This document shows positions 50,231 to 60,976 of a DNA stretch of 64,000 nt, piece after piece. Under the pieces are notes generated by a model. That model worked only from the letters and a program-made list of their open reading frames with translations. It was not told where the DNA came from and made no database searches. The stretch comes from Cruorifilaria tuberocauda (taxonomy: Eukaryota; Nematoda; Chromadorea; Rhabditida; Onchocercidae). Location: NCBI GenBank assembly GCA_013365365.1, contig JABVXU010000130.1, positions 62,001 through 126,000 on the forward strand, in the 5' to 3' direction. Position 1 is the first letter of the stretch. Each line of letters starts with the position of its first letter. The position numbers and the translations under genes are program-made.

Positions 50231-51140
50231 AATGGCAGGAACAGGTTACAAAATTGCAGAAGATATAGCAGATCAGTAACTGATATGCAAGGGATACAAC
50301 CGACTCCATTCCATCAACTATAGGTATTGCTGAAAAGCATCAAAAAAATCATAGAACAAGTATGTGTTGAAGTTGCTGGATGTGAAATTTCATCTTTCAA
50401 CGTACAAATGAAATTATAGAAGATAATCATAAAATTTCTGACAGAGATATAAAACTTGTAGTTTTCCAAACATTTGAAAAGTATAATGATAGCGATAAGT
50501 ATGGCTAGTTGTGTTGCTTCTGCATATTCTGTGGGATTTACTTTCCTATGCTAAGATGAGAAAGAGCTCAGAACTGCTATTGTTGATATAGATGGTTACA
50601 CTGTAGTCAGAATTCTTAAGGAGGTAAGGTTATATATGCAAACAGCATTCCAATAGGAGTTGTTCATATTACCTGAGACATAGCTTATGAACTATGTACA
50701 AGCATAGAATATGCAGGGCATATAAAAATATTGCATGGTAACACTGCCATAACCTTGATAGATAAAACTGAATACATTATGATCCATAAATATGGAGATG
50801 ATAAACTAACTCAAGTATCTAAATACAAGCTTATTGATATTATAAAACCAAGAGTTGAAGCAATGCTTGAATTAGTAAAGGAGCAATTTTAAAGGCAGAA
50901 AGACTAAATTAATAAAGCAGTTCTTATAGGAGAAACTAGTCAACTTATAAGTATGGGAGAGATCGTAAGTTACATATTAATAAACAAATACTGGATACCT
51001 TGAGTCTTTTTCGGCCCTTAAAGAAACAAATGCGATAAAAACCAAGTATTTTCTGCTGCTATAGGTTCTATAAAGCTTATAATTTGATACTTTTCTTTTA
51101 TGAGAAGGACCCTGAAATGCTTGTCACGATAACAAAATAA
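50231..51140 (+). pseudogene. ftsA: cell-division protein FtsA, pseudogene
   Basis: A dead gene recognisable over about 900 bases. Near the start GTGYKIAEDIA matches FtsA's GxGxxxxxGI region, and in shifted frames CVEVAGCEISSFNVQ, HKISDRDIKLVVFQTFEKYN and RTAIVDIDGYTV follow. From about 50625 one frame with only three stops reads KVIYANSIPIGVVHIT, stop, DIAYELCTSIEYAGHIKIL, then LTQVSKYKLIDIIKPRVEAM and AVLIGETSQLISMGEIV, which is FtsA's IPxGGxHIT-DIA, actin-fold and GG..xL..G order. The TGA after HIT looks like a CGA arginine mutated to stop. Confidence 0.75.
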
Positions 51141-52425
51141 GAAAATTTTAACATTTGGTAAAATCAAAAATCATAGAATACCTGGGTATACTATTGCACA
51201 TACAGTGCATTAAGTAATAAAACCTCTAAGCCAAAAGTAGTGAATATAATTAGCGCATTCAAGTACACCAACTCCTTCTAAAATACTAAACACTTTGCTT
51301 TCTGTTCTTACCAAGCAGAATTTTTATTCTAATGACTTTTCCTATAACATGGCTGATCTTTTAGATCCTTTCAATGTTTTAAGAGGACTTCACAATTCTT
51401 ATCATCTATATATAACATTAATCATACCAGAATTAGTACATTGTTTTCATGTTCATGAGTTCTATTAGAAAATAGAACCATCTTAATTTTCTATTACCTG
51501 AATTAAGAGTCATTTTTAGTTTACCATTAATATGTAATATATCAATTGTCAATTACATAGTAGATGCATCATTTCCTTCATACTTCTTAACGCACCATAT
51601 TCTAATCTCCAAATTCTGAGTTTTGGGACTTTTTCAAAGTAATAACACTCTTCTCTGAACATTTTATACAATAAAACTCGTTGCCTCTCTTCGCTATAAT
51701 TTCTTCTTTTTATCATTATTTGATACCACTGTATAACTTGCTCTAGGTATAATAAGCAATCACTACGCTTTCATTTGAGGTTTGATTTATTCTGCTATGA
51801 TACAAATCTAAGATTTATTTACTAACACATTATACCTTATGAAATAAGTTACTTAAAAACAAAGAAAATTTAACTTTCCTTTCCCAATTTTTAAAACTTA
51901 AACCTTGCCTTTTTGATTGAGACTTACATCTTTTATTAATGTTCTATCAATAATATTTTCCTTACTGCTTGCTTTTTCTTGTTATATAACATCACATCAT
52001 ATATTAATCCAACACAGCTTACCAAACATTATTTTACCTATGCAAGATTTATAATTTTTAACAACTCGCTTAACATTTTCATAGTTTTACATTCACAAAA
52101 TATTCTATACCTACTCTAATCTTCCGCTCTCATAAAATCTTTTTCCATTTTCTTTCCAGATTTGTTTATATCATCACACTTAATTGTGAATTACTTGTTT
52201 CTTCTAAACGCTCTATTTTCACATAAGGCTTCTATACTTCTCGCTTTCTTAACCCCTCTTAACTCGCATTTGTTACTTGCTCAAACATTGGTAATTGCTA
52301 TATTTTGGCTTTACTTAATAAATTTAAGGCGAAGCATTTTTCTCTATCATTATACTGATACAATTTGTAAAACCAGTAGCTAAATTAAAAAATTCTGATT
52401 ACAATTTACTTTGCACTTGAAATCT
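51141..52425. other. gene-free decayed region upstream of der
   Basis: About 1.3 kb with no intact gene. A plus-strand frame at 52162-52383 is hydrophobic AT-rich noise. On the minus strand around 51480-51620 the fragment VKKYEGNDASTM and ILHINGKLKMTLNSGN look protein-like but are unassigned, possibly another lost gene. Confidence 0.4.
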
Positions 52426-53751
52426 ATGCTAAGAATTGCCATAGTAGGTCTACAGAATGCTGGCAAGTCAACCCTATTTAATAGGCTAGTAGGGAGAAAA
52501 GCAGCAGTAATAAGCAATATTCCAGGAATAACAAGAGATAGACGTGAAGAAGTAGGAAGAATTAGTGATTTGGAATTTACAGTTATAGACACAGGAGGGT
52601 GGGATGACAGAACTAATTTCTCATTACAAGTTATTGAGCAGATTGAGATTTCTTTATTCGACTCAGACATAATTTTCTTTCTTGTTGATGCAAAAATACA
52701 AGATGAACAAAATAAGAAGTTTGCAAAATGGCTGAAGAAAAAAACAAATAATCCTATAATACTCATAGCAAATAAATGTGAAAGTCACAGATCTAAGAAT
52801 GTCGACTACCTACAGTTTTTTGATTTCATAGGTCCAGTATACATCTCAGCTGAGCACAACCTTGGCATGATTGATCTTTATGAAGCGTTGTCTGGCGCTA
52901 TTAAAAATCTAAATCAAGACACTGAATTACCAGCTGATAAGTCCAGTAAGCTTAGAATTGCAATAATTGGCAGTCCAAATGTTGGGAAGTCAACCTTTTT
53001 AAATAGTTTACTAGCAGAAAATAGACTAATAACAAGTTCAGAACCAAGAACTACACGTGATTCTGTGGACATTACATACAATTACAATGGAGAGTTAATT
53101 ACTCTCATTGACACTGCAGGAATCTACAAAAAAGTGAATATTACAGACAACTTAGAATCAAGATTCATGAAAAAAAGCATGGAATCAATAAAGCGTTCTC
53201 ATGTGGTAATTTTAATGATAGATTCCATTATTGGGGTTGAGCAGCAGAGTTTATCAATTGGCGAATTTATAATAAAAGCAGGAAAAGGAATTATTATTGT
53301 TTTAAACAAATGGGATTTAATAAATAAAGATGATAGGAGCAAATTAATAAAATTTGTAAAGCAGCAGAAAATAACTCGGCTATCCCTGGAAGTTTCAATT
53401 ATAACAATTTCTGCATTAAAAGGTATACGTTGCAGTCATGTGATAGATAAATGCCTTGAGATAAATCAATTATTAAACAGGAAGATTGGTACTGCAAAGT
53501 TGAATAAGTGGTTAATTAGTGCTTTGAATAATCATCCTCATCCGCTTGTAAAAGGTAGAGCGATTAAAATGAAGTATATTGCCCAGATTGGTACTAAACC
53601 TCCTGCCTTTTCTTTAGTATGTAATATACCTGAAGGTATAGATGAGAGTTACAAACGATACTTAATTAATAATCTCAGGAAGAGTTTCTTTGGTAAAAGC
53701 GTGCCAGTTAGGCTACTCTTGAGAAAGAATAAAAATCCTTACGTAAAATAA
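52426..53751 (+). CDS. der: ribosome-assembly GTPase Der (EngA)
   Basis: A 441-codon protein with two tandem GTPase domains and a KH-like C-terminal domain. Domain 1: VGLQNAGKSTLFNRL (G1), DTGG (G3), NKCE (G4, near 115). Domain 2: IGSPNVGKSTFLN (G1), DTAGIYK (G3), NKWDL (G4). GRAIKMKYIAQIGTKPPAF is the KH start. The frame opens at a TTG (52411), but the ATG at 52426 gives the standard MLRIAIVGL. In domain 1 the usual PNVGKS is QNAGKS. It acts in 50S subunit maturation. Confidence 0.96.
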   Translation: MLRIAIVGLQNAGKSTLFNRLVGRKAAVISNIPGITRDRREEVGRISDLEFTVIDTGGWDDRTNFSLQVIEQIEISLFDSDIIFFLVDAKIQDEQNKKFAKWLKKKTNNPIILIANKCESHRSKNVDYLQFFDFIGPVYISAEHNLGMIDLYEALSGAIKNLNQDTELPADKSSKLRIAIIGSPNVGKSTFLNSLLAENRLITSSEPRTTRDSVDITYNYNGELITLIDTAGIYKKVNITDNLESRFMKKSMESIKRSHVVILMIDSIIGVEQQSLSIGEFIIKAGKGIIIVLNKWDLINKDDRSKLIKFVKQQKITRLSLEVSIITISALKGIRCSHVIDKCLEINQLLNRKIGTAKLNKWLISALNNHPHPLVKGRAIKMKYIAQIGTKPPAFSLVCNIPEGIDESYKRYLINNLRKSFFGKSVPVRLLLRKNKNPYVK

Positions 53752-53801
53752 ATATTCTATTCTATATTTACAGAAGTCTTTATAATAACCTACTTAAAAA
53801 T

Positions 53802-54281
53802 ATGTCTAATAACTCTAAAATTTCTTTAACATTTTTGTTGTCAAGCGCTTTTGCAATAATTTTTGCATATGTGCTAGAGTATTTTTTTAATATGCTGCCA
53901 TGTAAACTATGTATATATGAGCGAGCAGTTTACTATATTACAGGATTACTTGCAGTAATGTATATGTTCAAAGACAGCAAAATACTAATCTATACAATGT
54001 TTTGTAGCTATCTTATAGGTGCAGCAATATCCTTTTATCACGTGGGCCTTGAGTTACATTTGTTTTATGATATTTTAGGTTGTACAGAGCAAATAGCAAG
54101 TGGTAATATTAACATAGAAGAGCTTAGAGATAAACTATTAAACCCTAATTATTCTCCATCCTGCAACAAGCCTTATTATGTTCTTGGTATTTCCTTAGCA
54201 ACATGGAATCTTATTTACCTTACATTAACTCTATTCTTATTAAGAAGAATGTATTCTAAGAAAAGAAACATTAAAGCTTAA
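53802..54281 (+). CDS. disulfide bond formation protein B family
   Basis: A 159-codon membrane protein with four hydrophobic helices. The quinone-side pair is LPCKLC (Cys 34 and 37), and the periplasmic pair is GCTEQ (94) and SPSCNKP (121). This is the four-cysteine DsbB pattern, and FYHVGLELH is conserved in alphaproteobacterial forms. It reoxidises DsbA using ubiquinone. It stands 50 bases after der and 106 before the LytM gene. Confidence 0.9.
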   Translation: MSNNSKISLTFLLSSAFAIIFAYVLEYFFNMLPCKLCIYERAVYYITGLLAVMYMFKDSKILIYTMFCSYLIGAAISFYHVGLELHLFYDILGCTEQIASGNINIEELRDKLLNPNYSPSCNKPYYVLGISLATWNLIYLTLTLFLLRRMYSKKRNIKA

Positions 54282-54387
54282 CAGCAGTAATTTTATTGTC
54301 AATCTTACTAAAGAAACAGGAAGAAAGAAGAATAGAATGTTTTACTAGCAAAAAATTTTGTTTCCTTAATGAAGGAAGCTATTTAAT

Positions 54388-55029
54388 ATGTTTCAAATTG
54401 CCACAAATAAGCTTATTATGTGCCGCATAGCCTTGTTCTTTATATTATTAGTAATATTAGTGAACTGTAGTTTACAAAAACCTGCACCTGTGCTGCTTAA
54501 AGGTGAGGAGTTTTATGGGAAAAGAGATCTAGAGTATACAAGGGAATACCGTTTGACCAGAGGAGACATTGATTCTTCAGTAAAAGAAAATAAAAAAAAC
54601 ATTATAAGCAGGGTATACAGGAACAAAAATGATGTGCAAAGCATAAAAGCTAGTGCTGTAAATTGCAAATTCATAATGCCAATAAAAGGTACATTTGCTT
54701 CTTTTGATAAAGCATGTAAAGATGGAGTAAAAATTGTTGCACAAAATGGAACAAATGTGGTCGCTTCTGCACCTGGTAAAGTAATATATGTAGGCAAAGG
54801 GCTTAGGTGGTATGGGAATCTAATTATAGTGGAACACAAAGATAATTACATGACTATATATTCCTACTTGAAAAATATATATGTTGAAATAGGTGATAAG
54901 ATACAACAGAGCCAGATTATTGGGTCTGCAGGAAAATTAGGCACACAAGACAAATATCCTCAAATGTGCTTTACAATAAGACATAACGGGCAAGCAATTG
55001 ATCCTTTGGTACACACAGATTGCAATTGA
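54388..55029 (+). CDS. LytM/M23-domain protein, catalytically degenerate (NlpD-like)
   Basis: A 213-codon exported protein. An N-terminal hydrophobic leader ends in VNCSLQ, close to but not a perfect lipobox. A disordered linker leads to an M23/LytM domain (residues about 92-210): FIMPIKGTFASFDKACKDGVKIVAQNGTNVVASAPGKVIYVG, IIVEHKDNYMTIYSYL and FTIRHNGQAIDP. The zinc ligands are missing: the first motif has CKDGV instead of HxGxD, and the HxH motif is replaced. Such inactive domains in NlpD and EnvC activate amidases. AAGGAAG lies upstream. leuS follows after 12 bases. Confidence 0.85.
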   Translation: MFQIATNKLIMCRIALFFILLVILVNCSLQKPAPVLLKGEEFYGKRDLEYTREYRLTRGDIDSSVKENKKNIISRVYRNKNDVQSIKASAVNCKFIMPIKGTFASFDKACKDGVKIVAQNGTNVVASAPGKVIYVGKGLRWYGNLIIVEHKDNYMTIYSYLKNIYVEIGDKIQQSQIIGSAGKLGTQDKYPQMCFTIRHNGQAIDPLVHTDCN

Positions 55030-55041
55030 GTTTTCATTTAT

Positions 55042-57594
55042 ATGAAATATGATTTCAAAAGTATAGAAAAATTTTACCAAGATAAGTGGAACTTTTCTGT
55101 AAGCAAGAATAGCAAAAAAAATAAATGTTACGTGCTAGAGATGTTTCCATATCCATCTGGTAAAATTCACATGGGCCATTTACGTAACTATACAATAGGA
55201 GATGTGATAGCTCGCTATAAGAGAGCTTGTGGATTTGAGGTTTTACATCCAATTGGATGGGATGCATTTGGATTACCAGCTGAAAATGCAGCAAAGGAAA
55301 ACAATATTAACCCAGCAATTTGGACAAAAGAAAATATAGATAACATGCGTATGCAGCTAAAATCCATAGGTCTTTCTTACAACTGGGAGCGTGAACTGTC
55401 TACGTGTGAGTCTGATTATTATAAACATGAACAAAAATTTTTTTTGGACCTTTTAAAACATGGGCTTGCCTATCGAAAAGAGTCATGGGTTAATTGGGAT
55501 CCAGTAGACCAGACAGTACTTGCAAATGAACAGGTTGTTGATGGGAAAGGATGGCGCTCTGGTGTAGTTGTTGAAAAACGTAAATTATCCCAGTGGTTTT
55601 TAAAAGTTACTGATTTTGCCGAAGATTTACTTAAGTACTTACAAAGTTTAAAAAGATGGCCTGAAAAAGTTAAAACAATGCAAGAACGCTGGATAGGAAA
55701 ATATGAAGGGGTAACTATAGAGTTTGAAATAATTGGTTTGAATAAGGGATTAAAGGTCTTTACAACTTGCCCTCATACTTTGTTTGGTGCCTCTTTTTGT
55801 GCAGTAGCTGCAGAGCATTTTATTGTACAGAATTTTAAGAATAAAGAAATACAGGGATTTATTAATAATATAAAAAAAAATGAAAAAAATGATGAAAGGA
55901 CTGGAGTTTACACTGGATTAAACGTAAAACATCCATTTCTGGATAAGGAATTACCACTCTATGTAGCAAATTTCGTGTTAATGGAACACGGAGAAGGTGC
56001 AATTTTTGGATGTCCTGCACACAATCAGCGTGATTTTGAATTTGCACAAAAATATGATCTACCAATTATTCCTGTAATTCATAAAAATGGAGTACAAACT
56101 ACAGGGATATTAAAAGAAGCATATGTTAGTGATGGAGTGATATTTAATTCTGAATTCTTAAATGGGTTAACAGCCAGTAAAGCAAAAGAGGTAGCTACCA
56201 AGAAGCTTGAAGAGAAAGGAATAGGCAAAAAAACAGTAAAATACCGCTTACATGACTGGGGGATTTCAAGGCAACGTTATTGGGGATGTCCTATACCTAT
56301 CATATATTGTAAAGATTGTGGCATTGTCCCAGTACCAGAAAAAAACCTTCCTGTAATTCTGCCAACAGAAGTAGAATTTACAAGTGGAGGGAATCCACTA
56401 GATAAACATCCAACATGGAAATTTGTTAACTGCCCAAAATGCGGAGAGCAAGCAAAGCGTGAAACTGACACATTTGATACCTTTTTTGAATCTTCTTGGT
56501 ATTTTGCTGCATTTTGTAGTGAAGACAAATCTATTAATAAAGATGCATGTAATCACTTTATGCCTGTCGATTATTACATAGGTGGAATAGAACATGCAAT
56601 CTTGCACCTGCTTTATTCACGATTTTTCTGCCATGCTTTAACTAGATGTGGTTATCTTGATGTTAAGGAACCTTTCTCTACTTTAATCACCCAAGGAATG
56701 GTTTGTCATAGAACTTACAAAGATGAAAACGGTAAGTTACTTTTTCCTGAAGAAGCAAAAAAACTAGCAGATCTAGGTTTTAAGATTCTGGTTGGTAAGG
56801 CAGAGAAAATGAGCAAGTCAAAAAAGAACACAGTTGACCCAAATTTTATTATCGAAAAATATGGTGCAGATACTACTCGCTTATTTGTATTGTCTGACAC
56901 TCCTCCAGAAAAAGACATAGAATGGTCATGTGATGGCATAGAAGGATGTTTCCGTTATCGGAATAAATTATGGCATATGGTAATGCAATTAAAACCTATT
57001 AACATTCAAAATCAATTTCACAACATCCAACTAGTTGAAACTGAGACAAAAAGAGAAGATGTATTATTACATGCTAAAATGACACCAGGCAAAAATGTTA
57101 CAGGTAAACTTTTAAAATACAGAAAGAAAATTCATAGACTCTTATACGGAATTACAGATGACTTAGAAAATTGCAGATTAAATTGTGCAGTAGCAAAATT
57201 TCGTGAGATGACAAATCTAATATCTGAAATAGATGTAAAAAATGGGAAATGCCTCATTGATGAAGGAATATGTATACTAATCAGGGTAATTGAACCGGTT
57301 ATGCCACACTTAGCAGAAAGTCTATGGCAAGAAATAGGGGGTAAAGGTATGCTATACCTACAGCCTTGGCCAAAAGCTGTTAAGTCACTACTGATTGATG
57401 ATGTAGTAACTGTAGCAGTGCAAATCAATGGAAAATTGAGTGCAACAATTGAGGTACCAACCAACTTGTCTAAAGATGAATTAAAGAAAATAGCAATAAG
57501 CTTTGTATCTAATAAAATTGATCAGAATAAAGTTCAGGACATATATACTGTACCAAACAAGATAGTAAATATAGTTGTAAAGGAATTTACTTAG
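55042..57594 (+). CDS. leuS: leucyl-tRNA synthetase
   Basis: An 850-codon class I synthetase. The HIGH-type motif HMGH is at 43-46 in [19 protein letters not shown]. The CP1 editing domain has [19 protein letters not shown] in the position of the TxRPDT-type threonine-rich segment and ends near residue 400. The second half has SWYFAAFCS and the KMSKS loop [14 protein letters not shown] near residue 590. The length is close to other bacterial LeuRS. It is probably co-transcribed with the LytM gene. A short palindrome TCCTTT-TT-AAAGGA (57615-57628) 20 bases after the stop is a weak terminator candidate. Confidence 0.97.
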   Translation: MKYDFKSIEKFYQDKWNFSVSKNSKKNKCYVLEMFPYPSGKIHMGHLRNYTIGDVIARYKRACGFEVLHPIGWDAFGLPAENAAKENNINPAIWTKENIDNMRMQLKSIGLSYNWERELSTCESDYYKHEQKFFLDLLKHGLAYRKESWVNWDPVDQTVLANEQVVDGKGWRSGVVVEKRKLSQWFLKVTDFAEDLLKYLQSLKRWPEKVKTMQERWIGKYEGVTIEFEIIGLNKGLKVFTTCPHTLFGASFCAVAAEHFIVQNFKNKEIQGFINNIKKNEKNDERTGVYTGLNVKHPFLDKELPLYVANFVLMEHGEGAIFGCPAHNQRDFEFAQKYDLPIIPVIHKNGVQTTGILKEAYVSDGVIFNSEFLNGLTASKAKEVATKKLEEKGIGKKTVKYRLHDWGISRQRYWGCPIPIIYCKDCGIVPVPEKNLPVILPTEVEFTSGGNPLDKHPTWKFVNCPKCGEQAKRETDTFDTFFESSWYFAAFCSEDKSINKDACNHFMPVDYYIGGIEHAILHLLYSRFFCHALTRCGYLDVKEPFSTLITQGMVCHRTYKDENGKLLFPEEAKKLADLGFKILVGKAEKMSKSKKNTVDPNFIIEKYGADTTRLFVLSDTPPEKDIEWSCDGIEGCFRYRNKLWHMVMQLKPINIQNQFHNIQLVETETKREDVLLHAKMTPGKNVTGKLLKYRKKIHRLLYGITDDLENCRLNCAVAKFREMTNLISEIDVKNGKCLIDEGICILIRVIEPVMPHLAESLWQEIGGKGMLYLQPWPKAVKSLLIDDVVTVAVQINGKLSATIEVPTNLSKDELKKIAISFVSNKIDQNKVQDIYTVPNKIVNIVVKEFT

Positions 57595-58776
57595 ACATAT
57601 ATCACGATCAATACTCCTTTTTAAAGGATTAGTTGTTATTTTCCTGCACAAGATGTTATATCCTAATTAGCTATTCTTCTCACTTTATTTTTAGCAGCAT
57701 TATTAATGATAGATAAGTTATCTAAGGAGTCAAACACTAGGTAAATCAAACTTTGAAGCTGAAGAGTAGTTCTTTATTGCGAAATCTACTAGCCTTTGTA
57801 TTAGTAGTTAGTTATAAAAAGAAAGTTAATTTTAATTTTTAAGCGATATTTCAATACCTAAGTCTTTCAACAAGCTGATCCACTTAACTATTTTTAATTA
57901 CAAATGACACAGTGAAACTATGAGTGGAATTGTAGAGTTTCACTTATTCGTACTAATGAAGCAGATAATGGAAAAAAGACTATAAAAGTGCATCTTTAGT
58001 GAAGAAGATATTAAACTCTACCTCTGTAACATTGAAGTTTAGTACTGATTTACGAAATCACCCTACAACAGTTAGTGTAGGTCAGAATTACAGTAAAAGT
58101 TAAATGAATCTCACTACCTATAAAAATAGTGGAATAATTTTTCCTAAAAAGCGAGGAGAAATTTATAATGTTTCTTATGATTAAGATATGGAAAAACTAA
58201 TATAAATCTAAACTTAAACAGTAGATATTTTAAAATATGTTCATAACTTAGCAAGCACAAGAATATTAACGCTGCATGTGACATATAATAAACTGCTAAT
58301 CTTCTAGTCAGATTTTATTAAAAGGCCAGGCTTTAACAGTATATATGACATGATCTAAAATTGACATTATAAAAGCTGTAAGAGCATATTTTACTCATCT
58401 GAAAAACTATCTTAATAAACCAGCATGACCTTTACCTGCCATAGATAGAGCTTAAAATATAATGTGAGATTAAGCATAAATGAAGTTATGCAGACTTAGC
58501 TATACCTTAACACCATCTACATAAACATAATAAATATTTCAAGAACCAAATAACAAGAATGTCAGATCAGCTATAACGTAAGTTCCACATTGTTCTTTTG
58601 AGATTATTCTATCTTTAGCTTTGCTTTGGAATATACCTTTTTTAGCTAATATAAAGCTTCTTACCTTACTTAATAAGGGGATTGAACTCTCAGTTATCTG
58701 CTATTCTATATAGTATTAAAAAGCTCTATTTACCAATAGAAGTTTCTTCTGTTCACCTTATGCCTTACCTAATACG
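57595..58776. other. 1.2 kb decayed region after leuS
   Basis: No intact gene. A plus-strand stretch around 57985-58170 reads SLVKKILNSTSVTLKFSTDL, then NHPTTVSVGQNYSKS and later GIIFPKKRGEIYNVSYD. Its composition is protein-like, so it is probably a remnant of a lost gene that I cannot name. The rest is AT-rich with stops in every frame. Confidence 0.4.
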
Positions 58777-58802
58777 TGCCGGCTGTCAAACTTGAACTGA
58801 CA

Positions 58803-58834
<32 letters not shown>

Positions 58835-58849
58835 TTGAGCTAAGCCGGC
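58777..58849 (-). tRNA. tRNA-Thr (anticodon TGT)
   Basis: A 73-base cloverleaf on the minus strand. The acceptor GCCGGCT pairs with AGCCGGC, the D stem is GCTC/GAGC, the anticodon stem ACTGA/TCAGT holds loop CTTGTAA (anticodon TGT), and the T arm is GTCAG-TTCAAGT-TTGAC. The discriminator is A. The next bases are CGT-type, not CCA, so the tail is added after transcription. Confidence 0.97.
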
Positions 58850-59470
58850 ATCTGTTATATAGATACAATTATTAACGGATTTTCGTCAACTAATTTCTCA
58901 AACTATCAAAATACTGCAAGTTAAAATAACATGAGAAAGTTCCTGCTAAAATAGCTAGATCTAAGTATAAAACTATATTTATCAAAAAAAGTAATAAGAA
59001 TAATTATTTTTAGCCTGTAGTTAAAAAAAACTCTAATACTACAAAAGTTAGTCTTTGTGCAGTAGCTTACAAGTATGATGTATTCTGGTAATATAATTAA
59101 GTTCTTTAATGGTCATAGAAATATATAACAATGAATACCATATACCCCAAAGTCTAATTAGACTCATGATCTAAGTTGTATAATCTTAAATAAAAAGATG
59201 TAAGGGAATATTTCTTACCTATACCAAAATATTCTCTAGAAAATCTATATAAATCAAATTAACTTGACTTGGTTATGAAAGTAATAACTTTATTTAAATG
59301 TAAATTTATAGCCAAGAATACAGAAAACATTCAATCTATCATACATAATATGTAAGAATCTTAATCCTGAAATAAAGTAGTAAAAACACTCTATAGTACA
59401 TAGTATTTTGTTGACTACACCTCATAGGATCTATACCATAATTTCTGATATAGTTTAAATCTTTATAAAA
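58850..59470. other. gene-free region upstream of the ATP synthase F0 genes
   Basis: About 620 AT-rich bases with no plausible gene. It should contain the promoter for atpB-atpE-atpF'-atpF, but I see no convincing box pair. Confidence 0.45.
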
Positions 59471-60196
59471 ATGGTATTAAATCCGCTAGAACAATTTAAA
59501 ATATATACAATAATAGAGTTACCAAAATTATTTGGATATAATATAAATTTTACCAACTCATCTTTCTTTATGATGATTTCAGTAGTGTCAGTTATACTTT
59601 TTTTACTATTCGGAGTAAGACAAAAATCAATAATGCCAGGACATTTACAGGCTGTAATTGAATATATATATGATTTTGTTATTTCAATAATAGAAAATAA
59701 CACTGGAAGCAAAGGCTTAAAGCATATTCCATTAATATTCACAGTATTTGTTTTTACTTTATCTTGTAATTTAGTTGGTATCCTCCCATACTGTTTTACA
59801 GTTACAAGCCACATAATAGTTACTTTCGCTTTATCAATAGTAGTTTTCACCTATACAACTGTTGTTGGGTTCAAGGAAAGAGGAATAAGGTTTTTGCATA
59901 TATTATTGCCAAAAGGTACTCCGTTATGGCTTGCTCCAATGATGGTTCTTATAAAGATCTTTGCTTACCTTGCAAGACCCATAAGTTTATCAATTAGGCT
60001 TGCTGCAAACATGATTGCAGGCCATACAATTATTAAGGTAATAGCAGGATTTGTTATGAATATGCATTTAACCTTAGCCCCTATACCATTTTTATTCATA
60101 GTAGCCCTAATAGGATTTGAAGTGTTTGTTGCGATTTTGCAAGCTTACATATTCACTTCTTTAACATGTGTGTACTTATCAGATGCAGTAAAGTAA
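59471..60196 (+). CDS. atpB: F0 ATP synthase subunit a
   Basis: A 241-codon membrane subunit that forms the proton half-channels. [22 protein letters not shown] near residues 174-195 carries the essential arginine, and [25 protein letters not shown] is the C-terminal signature. Five or so helices are apparent. It is the first gene of a four-gene F0 cluster (a, c, b', b), with 61 bases to atpE. F1 genes are elsewhere, as is common in Rickettsiales. Confidence 0.97.
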   Translation: MVLNPLEQFKIYTIIELPKLFGYNINFTNSSFFMMISVVSVILFLLFGVRQKSIMPGHLQAVIEYIYDFVISIIENNTGSKGLKHIPLIFTVFVFTLSCNLVGILPYCFTVTSHIIVTFALSIVVFTYTTVVGFKERGIRFLHILLPKGTPLWLAPMMVLIKIFAYLARPISLSIRLAANMIAGHTIIKVIAGFVMNMHLTLAPIPFLFIVALIGFEVFVAILQAYIFTSLTCVYLSDAVK

Positions 60197-60257
60197 TTGA
60201 CTTTGTCTACAGGGTATTTTATAATTAATCCTGTTAAGGAAATAGTTAAGGTAATAT

Positions 60258-60485
60258 ATGGATTTGGTAGCTTTAAAATTTATAGCAATTGGATTAAGTG
60301 TACTTGGTATGCTTGGAGCTGGTACTGGTGTAGCAAATATATTTTCTACCATGCTAAGTGGTCTTGCTAGAAATCCTGAGTCAGAAGATAAGATGAAAAA
60401 ATATGTCTATACAGGAGCAGCTTTAGTTGAAGCAATGGGATTATTTGCATTTCTGCTTGCATTACTATTGATATTTGTTGTTTAG
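60258..60485 (+). CDS. atpE: F0 ATP synthase subunit c
   Basis: A 75-codon proteolipid. Two hydrophobic helices are joined by the polar loop LARNPESEDKMKK. The first has the glycine-rich GAGTGVANIF face and the second the proton-carrying Glu at residue 58 (ALVEAMGLFAF). AAGGT lies upstream of the ATG. The protein forms the rotating c-ring. Confidence 0.97.
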   Translation: MDLVALKFIAIGLSVLGMLGAGTGVANIFSTMLSGLARNPESEDKMKKYVYTGAALVEAMGLFAFLLALLLIFVV

Positions 60486-60488
60486 TGT

Positions 60489-60968
60489 ATGCCACAACTA
60501 GATATTTCAACTTTTCCCTCTCAAGTTTTTTGGTTTTTAATTTTTTTCTTTCTGCTCTTTTTTATAGTAAGTTACTTATTTTTACCAAAGTTGGATAAGA
60601 TAATAAACATCAGAAGCAAGAGAGTGTTAGACTCTTTTAGTAGTTCTATTCATCTTTTGAGACTTATAGAAAATCAGGCTATTAGGTATAACTTAGCTTT
60701 AAATGAAGCTAGAGCACAAGCAAAAAAGGTTATAGCTGATGCACTTACCCAAGTAGAAAAAATGAAGGTAAGTGTGAAAAATACTATAAAAGAGGAAGAT
60801 GAAAAAACTAATAATCTTATTAAAGAAAAAGTAGAAGAATTTAAACTTGAGAATACTGATGAATTAAAGCAAATAGCTACTGATATTGCATTAATTTACT
60901 ACAATAAATTGACTAATTCAAAAATTGAAAAAGAATTTGTTGCTAATTTGATATTCAAAGAATCTTAG
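60489..60968 (+). CDS. atpF': F0 ATP synthase subunit b'
   Basis: A 159-codon peripheral-stalk subunit. MPQLDISTFPSQVFWFLIFF is the standard b' opening with a single membrane helix, followed by a long charged coiled coil (residues about 40-150). It begins three bases after the atpE stop. Alphaproteobacteria, like phototrophs, use a b/b' heterodimer, and the next gene is b. Confidence 0.94.
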   Translation: MPQLDISTFPSQVFWFLIFFFLLFFIVSYLFLPKLDKIINIRSKRVLDSFSSSIHLLRLIENQAIRYNLALNEARAQAKKVIADALTQVEKMKVSVKNTIKEEDEKTNNLIKEKVEEFKLENTDELKQIATDIALIYYNKLTNSKIEKEFVANLIFKES

Positions 60969-60976
60969 GGGTCTTT

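Noticed and set aside
52162..52383. 73-codon hydrophobic ORF upstream of der
   Set aside because: Composition is that of T-rich noise (Leu, Phe, Ser runs), with no ribosome-binding site and no homology seen.
59455..59850. Minus-strand ORF of 131 codons opposite atpB
   Set aside because: It lies entirely opposite a certain gene, and its sequence is the mirror of hydrophobic coding DNA with no family resemblance.
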